From Coriobacteriales bacterium (GTDB lineage: Bacteria > Actinomycetota > Coriobacteriia > Coriobacteriales > UBA8131): a DNA stretch of 11,588 nt. Within the stretch, counting starts at the first letter, position 1, and every line of letters starts with the position of its first letter. Location: the NCBI GenBank assembly GCA_031274985.1, contig JAISPK010000023.1, positions 1 to 11,588 of the forward strand, read 5' to 3'. A model generated the notes under the pieces. It saw nothing but the letters and a program-made list of their open reading frames with translations, searched no databases and had not been told where the DNA came from. Position numbers and translations under genes: made by a program. Shown here piece after piece: positions 1 through 4,619 of this stretch.

Positions 1-4
1 ACAA

Positions 5-48
5 GACAGAAGGTACGTCCCCTTTTGTCAGCACGTTCCCTGTTGTCA
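5..48. repeat. Hairpin and 18-bp direct repeat past the DUF2148 gene
   Basis: Bases 5-13 (GACAGAAGG) pair with 21-29 (CCTTTTGTC) around a 7-base loop, giving a 9-bp stem with one G-T wobble. Overlapping this, 13-30 and 31-48 are adjacent 18-base direct repeats that differ at only three positions (shared core ACGT, CCC, TTGTCA). The block begins only six bases beyond the stop codon of the minus-strand gene, so it would lie in that gene's 3' untranslated region and could work as a 3' hairpin or terminator, though no T-run follows it on the minus strand. The composition resembles small interspersed REP-like elements found in many bacterial genomes; that comparison is from memory and unverified. 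The left window edge may cut off more copies. Confidence 0.5.
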
Positions 49-53
49 GCTGT

Positions 54-590
54 TCAGCCTCTGTCGAAGAAGGGATTCTTGCCGCCGGCGTAGAGCGGCA
101 TGCCCATGACGAGGGAATGCTTTCCGAGTAAGCCCAGCCGTTCGGCTGCCTTTCCGGCAGAAAAGAAGATGCGATTGTCGGCACGTCCATTGGCAGCCAC
201 TGAAGCAGCGCTACCCAACGCGATGCCCAGGTCCATACTGGCAAACACACAGGTTGCCCCGGCAGCCTCGTTTTCTTTGCAGTTCATAAACCCGCAGGTT
301 TGACAGAGTTCACCGAGTCCGCGCGTTTTTCTGGTTATGCCAAACAGAACAACCACCTGCGCCTTATCAACGTTGTCGGCATCGCGACAGAAGAATTTAC
401 CGCGCTCGCCCAACTCTTGCCCGATCTGGCGCTGCATAGTAGAGAGCTCTGCCTTTTCATCTCCCGTGAGAATAACGGTATCGGTATTGTCCACTCCGCA
501 CGCCTTAGGTGCGGTTCGGGCAGCAACACAGATGCTTTTTGCTAACTCAAGTAGAGCCTCAAACTCTGCTTCTCTAGACTCAATGCGCAT
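54..590 (-). CDS. DUF2148 ferredoxin-domain protein
   Basis: A 178-residue protein of the uncharacterised DUF2148 family, whose members carry a ferredoxin-like cysteine motif and occur mostly in anaerobes; no reaction is established for the family as far as I know. Cysteines at 96, 99 and 104 (ELCQTCGFMNC) plus 114 (ATC) form the conserved cluster-binding block, followed by the family-typical stretch MDLGIALGSAAS (119-130) and the C-terminal GKNPFFDR. Further cysteines are at 21, 31 and 68. No signal peptide or membrane segment is visible, so it is probably a cytoplasmic Fe-S protein. I chose the ATG at 590 because AAAGGAG lies six bases upstream and residues 1-178 cover the family. The in-frame extension to 677 adds 29 residues that look unlike the family and would translate the leader. 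It is transcribed away from the toxin-antitoxin operon and appears to stand alone. Family confidence is high; function is unknown. Confidence 0.88.
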   Translation of the reverse strand: MRIESREAEFEALLELAKSICVAARTAPKACGVDNTDTVILTGDEKAELSTMQRQIGQELGERGKFFCRDADNVDKAQVVVLFGITRKTRGLGELCQTCGFMNCKENEAAGATCVFASMDLGIALGSAASVAANGRADNRIFFSAGKAAERLGLLGKHSLVMGMPLYAGGKNPFFDRG

Positions 591-679
591 GGCTTGCTCC
601 TTTGCTCTACAAGGCCGGTTAACACCACCAGTCCGGGCTAACACTCCAGCACTTAACTTTAACCACAAGGTTGCCAAGG

Positions 680-685
680 ATTATA
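680..685 (-). promoter_or_regulatory. -10 box of the DUF2148 gene
   Basis: The minus strand reads a perfect TATAAT here, about 90 bases upstream of the chosen ATG at 590, so a transcript would start near 673 and carry a leader of roughly 80 bases. No perfect -35 is present at 17 bp: that position reads AACTTG and lies inside the palindrome at 694-710. TTGTCA occurs, but only 14 bp from the -10. The weak -35 overlapping a palindrome suggests a regulated promoter. This is motif matching only. Confidence 0.5.
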
Positions 686-693
686 CTGCAAGC

Positions 694-710
694 TCAACTT
701 GACAAGTTGA
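694..710. promoter_or_regulatory. 17-bp palindromic putative operator
   Basis: TCAACTTGACAAGTTGA is a perfect inverted repeat with 8-bp arms and a single central A. It covers the -35 region of the minus-strand DUF2148 promoter and the first bases of the plus-strand -35 box (707-712). Phd-family antitoxins usually bind palindromes in their own promoter and repress it, alone or with the toxin, so this is the natural autoregulatory site of the operon at 787-1442. The site also contains TTGACAAG, which is repeated directly at 699-706 and 707-714. The operator role is inferred from position and symmetry. Confidence 0.5.
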
Positions 711-745
711 CAAGCAGATGATCTGGCGCTATCTTCTTTAAGATA
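707..745 (+). promoter_or_regulatory. Toxin-antitoxin promoter with second inverted repeat
   Basis: A consensus -35 TTGACA (707-712) is followed after 17 bp by TATCTT (730-735), which matches four of six -10 positions; transcription would start near 742, about 45 bases before the antitoxin start. The -10 box is itself the left arm of an inverted repeat, TATCTT-CTTT-AAGATA (730-745), spanning the -10 and the likely start site. It could be a second half of the operator or just AT-rich coincidence. Another TTGACA at 699-704 is too far from this -10 to serve it. Confidence 0.5.
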
Positions 746-786
746 AAGTAAGCGAGAGACAACTCGGTGACAGGTCGTGTAAGGCG

Positions 787-1041
787 GTGATTCAGGTGGA
801 AGCTATGACCGTAGGGGAGTTGAAGCGGGACTTCTCTGAAGTATTGGGTCGCGTGCAAGCAGGCGAGTCTTTTCAGATACTCTATGGACGCGCAAAAAAG
901 CCTGTTGCAATAATCGTCCCTACTGACGAGAAAGAAAAACTACCGCCCCGCCCCCTGGGGCTTTTTGACGGCGTCTGGAAAGCCACTCTCGCCGATGATT
1001 TCAAATTCAGCTCAACCGAAGAGTTCCTGGGCCTCGAATGA
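787..1041 (+). CDS. Phd/YefM-type antitoxin
   Basis: An 84-residue antitoxin of the Phd/YefM type. The N-terminal half has the family pattern: a short strand (MIQVEAMTV), then GELKRDFSEVLGRVQAGESFQI and KKPVAIIVP, forming the dimeric DNA-binding fold. The C-terminal tail, with RPLGLFDGVWKATLADDF and an acidic end, resembles Phd relatives paired with PIN toxins and should wrap around and neutralise the toxin. It overlaps the toxin gene by four bases (ATGA), indicating translational coupling. I kept the GTG at 787 because it preserves the first strand common in this family. The ATG at 805 is a real alternative (78 residues), with AGGTGG just upstream of it, whereas the sequence before 787 (AAGGCG) is a poor and too-close ribosome site. 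Autoregulation through the upstream palindrome is expected from family behaviour but not shown. Confidence 0.82.
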   Translation: MIQVEAMTVGELKRDFSEVLGRVQAGESFQILYGRAKKPVAIIVPTDEKEKLPPRPLGLFDGVWKATLADDFKFSSTEEFLGLE

Positions 1042-1442
1042 AGTGCCTTCTGGATACCTGCTCCTTGCTATGGCTCCTGTCTGACTCGAAAAAACTCAGC
1101 AGCAAGGCTGTCGAAGTAATCAAGGACAGACGTATCGAGGTGTATGCAAGCACTATCAGTTTTTGGGAGCTCTCTTTAAAGCATGGCATTGGAAAGCTGG
1201 CCCTTGAGAATTATGAGATTGAAGAGATCGATGCCATCCTCTTAGAAGACCTCGCTATTGGCATAATCGGGCTCAACGAGCAAGAGAGTCTTTCGTATTT
1301 CAGGCTTCCCTCGGCTAAAGATCATCGCGACCCTTTTGAGCGCATGCTTGCCTGGCAGGCAATCAAGCGAGACATGGCGCTTGTCAGCAGCGACCCAGCT
1401 TTTGAGCAGTATCGTCGATGTGGCCTCAGGATCATCTGGTAA
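1038..1442 (+). CDS. vapC: PIN-domain toxin (VapC-like ribonuclease)
   Basis: A 134-residue single-domain PIN protein, the usual length for VapC-type toxins, which are Mg2+-dependent ribonucleases held inactive by the partner antitoxin. The acidic active-site residues can be followed: D6 in LLDTCSLLW, E44 in FWELSLKHGIGKL, D98 in KDHRDPFER and D119 in LVSSDPAF. At the position after HRDPF where most relatives have Asp, this protein has Glu (E101), a conservative change unlikely to abolish activity. The block HRDPFERMLAWQA and the ending AFEQYRRCGLRIIW place it in the PIN subgroup that is paired with Phd-like antitoxins. It starts inside the antitoxin stop region (ATGA, 4-bp overlap) and has no ribosome site of its own, so it probably depends on antitoxin translation. 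The RNA target cannot be read from sequence. No disruption is seen, so the module looks intact. Confidence 0.85.
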   Translation: MKCLLDTCSLLWLLSDSKKLSSKAVEVIKDRRIEVYASTISFWELSLKHGIGKLALENYEIEEIDAILLEDLAIGIIGLNEQESLSYFRLPSAKDHRDPFERMLAWQAIKRDMALVSSDPAFEQYRRCGLRIIW

Positions 1443-1555
1443 ATCCTGAGATTTTCCTGGCTTACGAGCGGCTTTACCCATCGCCAAAGGCAAGGTTTTT
1501 GCTCCAATAGTAAAATGAAGCATACAAATGAGCTTTAACTACAGAGGAGTATTGG

Positions 1556-3643
1556 ATGGCGCAGAGTATCTACGGTCAATACGGAAGTATGGTCTTCAAT
1601 GACCAGGTCATGAAAGAAAAGCTGCCAACGCCTGTTTATCAGGAGCTGGCGCGCACAATAAAAGAGCATCGTCCGCTCAATACCGAGCTTGCCAATGCCG
1701 TTGCAGATGCCATGAAAGCGTGGGCTCTCGACAAGGGCGCCACGCACTTTACGCATTGGTTCCAGCCGCTTACCGGTATCACCTCAGAAAAACACGACAG
1801 CTTCCTCTCGCCGCAGCCTGATGGCACGGTTATCCTGAGCTTCTCAGGTAAAGAGCTGATCCACGGCGAGCCGGACGCGTCCAGCTTTCCTTCCGGCGGT
1901 CTGCGCGCATCCTTTGAGGCCCGCGGCTACACTGCCTGGGATCCTACCAGCTACGCCTTTATCAAAGATGGAGTGCTCTGCATCCCAACTGCCTTTGTAA
2001 GCTATACCGGGGATGCTCTGGACAAGAAAACCCCGCTGCTCCGTTCTATGGACGCAATCAGCCTTCAGATACGGCGCGTGCTGGCGCTCTTTGGCAAAAA
2101 ACCTGCCAATGTTACCGTTACGGTGGGTCATGAGCAGGAGTACTTTCTCATCAAAGAAGAGGACTACCAAAAACGACTCGATCTGCTGCTTACCGGACGC
2201 ACGTTGTTTGGTATTGACCCCTGCAAGGGGCAGGAATTGGAAGACCACTACTTTGGCGCGATACGCCCTACGGTCAACCGTTTTATGAAAGAGCTGGACG
2301 AAGAGCTCTGGAAGCTCGGTATCCCGGCCAACACGGAGCACAACGAGGTAGCTCCCTCCCAGCACGAACTGGCAACAATCTATCTGCCTGCCAATGTGTC
2401 GGTTGATGCCAACCTCCTTGCGATGGAGCAGATGCGCAAGCTGGCAAGCCATCACGGCCTGGTTTGCTTGCTGCACGAACAGCCCTTTGCCGGCATCAAC
2501 GGTAGCGGCAAGCACAACAACTGGTCGCTCAGTATCGATGGTGCCAACCTCTTTGACCCCGGCTCTACGCCTGAGGAAAACCTTCAGTTTCTCCTGTTTC
2601 TCACCGCTATCATCAAAGCGGTTGATGAGTATCAGGGGCTGCTGCGCCTGAGTGTCGCTACCGCAAGCAATGATCTGAGGCTGGGGGCCAATGAGGCGCC
2701 GCCGGCGGTGGTCTCTATCTTTCTCGGAGACGAGCTGGAGGCTCTGGTTCGCTCAATCATCGATGCCACGCCTTATGAGACCAATGGTGAGAAAACGATG
2801 GATCTGGGTTCGCGGGTGTTGCCGCGGCTCATCATCGACAATACCGACCGCAACAGGACTTCGCCCTTTGCTTTTACGGGCAACAAGTTTGAGTTTCGCA
2901 TGCCGGGCAGTCAGATCAACCTGTCTGATGCCAATATGGTGCTCAACACCATCGTTGCCAGTGCTCTCGCTGATTGCGCCGATGCTCTGGAAGGCTCAGA
3001 GGACTTTAACGCGGATGCCAGAGCCTATATGAAGCAGGTGCTCACCAATCATCAGCGCATCATCTTCAACGGCGACAACTATACCGATGAATGGGTTGAT
3101 GAGGCCAAAGAGCGTGGGCTGCTCAATCTAGCGAGCACGCCGGAAGCTCTCCCTCAGTGTGTTGAGCCAAAGAATGTCGAGCTCTTTGAGAAGTTCGGGA
3201 TTCTCTCAGCCCTTGAGCTCGCCAGCCGCTACGAAGTCAGCCTTGAGAATTATTCCAAGAAAATCAACATCGAGGCACAGGTCACTGCGCGAATGGCGCG
3301 GGCACGGTTCATACCGGCGCTCGTTGATTTCTCCTCAAACGTTGCCGCCTCCCTGGTGGTGAAGAAAACCGCAAATGAAGCCTCGGAACTTCCGGCAGAA
3401 AAAGCATTGCTCGACAAGCTCAACGCCGGGCTCAATGCTATAACAACCGGTGTCGAAACGCTGGACGTAGCGCTGAGCAAGGCGCAGTCTTGCAAAGAGG
3501 CTCAAGAAAAGGCGGACACCTATCACGCTGAGGTGATTCCTGCGATGAACGCGGTGAGAGCAGCAGTGGATGAGATGGAGATGATCGTCGGTCACGACTA
3601 CTGGCCGGTTCCGAGTTACAACCATATGCTGTTTTATACGTGA
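1556..3643 (+). CDS. glnN: Glutamine synthetase type III
   Basis: A 695-residue type III glutamine synthetase, close to the roughly 700-730 residues usual for this class and much longer than type I. It makes glutamine from glutamate, ammonia and ATP in the cytoplasm, in GSIII as a large double-ring oligomer. Class signatures are clear: FNDQVMKEKLP (15-24), ATHFTHWFQPLTG with EKHDSF (62-83), GHEQEYFLI (191-199) with catalytic glutamates E193 and E195, EHNEVAPSQHELA (261-273), HEQPFAGINGSGKHNNWSL (307-325), RLGANEAPPAVVSIFLG (375-391) and DRNRTSPFAFTGNKFEFR (431-448). Residue 309 is Gln where I recall Lys in most relatives. The start is supported by AGAGGAG about eight bases upstream. It lies 113 bases after the toxin gene in the same direction. 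No convincing consensus promoter was found in that gap, and no adjacent PII or ammonium-transporter gene is present. Confidence 0.96.
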   Translation: MAQSIYGQYGSMVFNDQVMKEKLPTPVYQELARTIKEHRPLNTELANAVADAMKAWALDKGATHFTHWFQPLTGITSEKHDSFLSPQPDGTVILSFSGKELIHGEPDASSFPSGGLRASFEARGYTAWDPTSYAFIKDGVLCIPTAFVSYTGDALDKKTPLLRSMDAISLQIRRVLALFGKKPANVTVTVGHEQEYFLIKEEDYQKRLDLLLTGRTLFGIDPCKGQELEDHYFGAIRPTVNRFMKELDEELWKLGIPANTEHNEVAPSQHELATIYLPANVSVDANLLAMEQMRKLASHHGLVCLLHEQPFAGINGSGKHNNWSLSIDGANLFDPGSTPEENLQFLLFLTAIIKAVDEYQGLLRLSVATASNDLRLGANEAPPAVVSIFLGDELEALVRSIIDATPYETNGEKTMDLGSRVLPRLIIDNTDRNRTSPFAFTGNKFEFRMPGSQINLSDANMVLNTIVASALADCADALEGSEDFNADARAYMKQVLTNHQRIIFNGDNYTDEWVDEAKERGLLNLASTPEALPQCVEPKNVELFEKFGILSALELASRYEVSLENYSKKINIEAQVTARMARARFIPALVDFSSNVAASLVVKKTANEASELPAEKALLDKLNAGLNAITTGVETLDVALSKAQSCKEAQEKADTYHAEVIPAMNAVRAAVDEMEMIVGHDYWPVPSYNHMLFYT

Positions 3644-3649
3644 TTACGT

Positions 3650-3674
3650 GGGGGGGGGGTGCGGTAGGCCGCAC
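3650..3674. terminator. G-run plus hairpin between convergent genes
   Basis: Seven bases after the glutamine synthetase stop comes a run of ten G (3650-3659), running straight into a perfect 6-bp inverted repeat, GTGCGG-TAGG-CCGCAC (3659-3674). The two flanking genes converge on this 58-base gap, so a bidirectional terminator is expected here. However, no T-run follows the hairpin on either strand, so it is not a canonical intrinsic terminator. The homopolymer is also a likely spot for sequencing or assembly length error. Confidence 0.4.
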
Positions 3675-3701
3675 AGGTTAAAGACCGTCGTGCGACCTCA
3701 A

Positions 3702-4520
3702 TCAGACGTACCAGGCATCCTCATCTGAGTAGATAAAGCCCTCTTGGGCGAGGTCTTTAAGTATGCTAAGGGTGAGTGCCTCATCGTAGTGGTGGGACTC
3801 GGCAAGATCCTCGGTTCCCTGCCCGGGATTGGCGAGGAGCGCTTCAAGGAGGCGTGCCCGCTTCTGTCGGCGTGAACCCTCATAGGGAGACTGCGTGCTG
3901 TGGTGTTTGCTCCGCCTTGAAGGATTTGGATGCGCTTTCTTGAGAAAAGCGCCGTAATCGAGCAAGGCGTAATTCCAAAGCTTGGCGCTGATGCCGCGGG
4001 CTTCGACGCGTTCGTTAATACAGGAGAGAAGCTCTTTGAGCTCCCGGTCGCTTACCCCGTCCTCTGCCGGATAGAACTCATGCAATAAAACGGTTCGGAC
4101 ATTCGTCTCCAAATACAGCGCTGGCAAATCATAGGCAAAGGCAAAAACCCCCGCGGCGGTTGCCGCTCCAATACCGGGCAATGTCTGTAGCTCATGCAAG
4201 GTGGAAGGTAGAACGCCGCCGTGACGCTCGCAGATTTCATCAACAGCACGCTTGAGCGCCAGAGCACGTCGATTGTAGCCAAGGCCCTGCCAAGCCTCCA
4301 AAACATCGGCAGTCGAGGCGGCAGCCAGAGCATCAAACACCGGAAATCGGTTAATCCACGTGTCAAAATAACGCTCCACACGGGAGGTTTGTGTTTGTTG
4401 CAGCATGACCTCTGACACTAAAACAGCATACGGGTCGCTGGTGCGCCGCCAGGCAAAGTCGCGATAGAGCTCTTTGCCCTCGGTAACAACGGTGTCAATG
4501 AAGCGATCGATTTCAGTCAT
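3702..4520 (-). CDS. mutY: MutY-like adenine glycosylase without Fe-S cluster
   Basis: A 272-residue HhH-GPD base-excision-repair glycosylase, most like MutY, which removes adenine mispaired with guanine or 8-oxoguanine. Seen in the sequence: AWRRTSDPYAVLVSEVMLQQTQ (24-44 region) with the catalytic Glu at 37, WQGLGYNRRA (77-86), and the helix-hairpin-helix LPGIGAATAAGVFAFA (114-129). There is no Lys after the GIG turn, so it is not a bifunctional endonuclease III. Two features are unusual. The second catalytic position, Asp138 in E. coli MutY (LDGNVKRV), is Glu138 here (LETNVRTV). The C-terminal four-cysteine cluster loop is absent: the only cysteines are 97 and 167, and the segment after LLDYGAFLKK is Arg/Ser/His-rich. 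The last 50 or so residues look like a small helical or winged-helix domain instead of the Nudix-like 8-oxoG recognition domain. Cluster-less MutY homologues are known in several lineages. No strong ribosome site precedes the ATG at 4520. Confidence 0.85.
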   Translation of the reverse strand: MTEIDRFIDTVVTEGKELYRDFAWRRTSDPYAVLVSEVMLQQTQTSRVERYFDTWINRFPVFDALAAASTADVLEAWQGLGYNRRALALKRAVDEICERHGGVLPSTLHELQTLPGIGAATAAGVFAFAYDLPALYLETNVRTVLLHEFYPAEDGVSDRELKELLSCINERVEARGISAKLWNYALLDYGAFLKKAHPNPSRRSKHHSTQSPYEGSRRQKRARLLEALLANPGQGTEDLAESHHYDEALTLSILKDLAQEGFIYSDEDAWYV

Positions 4521-4530
4521 AGCGTTTTCA

Positions 4531-4559
4531 ATTGTACATCACGCTGTTCGTGTTATTCT
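4531..4559. promoter_or_regulatory. Overlapping divergent polA and mutY promoters
   Basis: On the plus strand TTGTAC (4532-4537) is followed after 16 bp by TATTCT (4554-4559), preceded by TG one base upstream, an extended -10. Transcription of polA would begin near 4566. On the minus strand TACAAT (positions 4531-4536) is a five-of-six -10 match whose start site would fall near 4524, only a few bases before the mutY ATG at 4520; that would give a nearly leaderless message and would fit the missing ribosome site. The polA -35 and mutY -10 occupy almost the same bases, so the promoters would compete. All by motif matching. Confidence 0.4.
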
Positions 4560-4619
4560 GGTTTCTCTGTATTTACGTTGCCTGAGCTCCAAAAACACCT
4601 GAAGAAAGTAGGCGCACCA

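Noticed and set aside
591..677. N-terminal extension of the DUF2148 protein
   Set aside because: The internal ATG at 590 has a strong AAAGGAG site, and the extra 29 residues do not resemble the family.
1844..2515. 223-codon open frame on the minus strand
   Set aside because: Antisense to the conserved core of the glutamine synthetase and without recognisable motifs.
4578..4619. Upstream TTG start for polA
   Set aside because: Adds 14 residues not seen in the family; the ATG at 4620 gives the normal N-terminus and has a plausible ribosome site.
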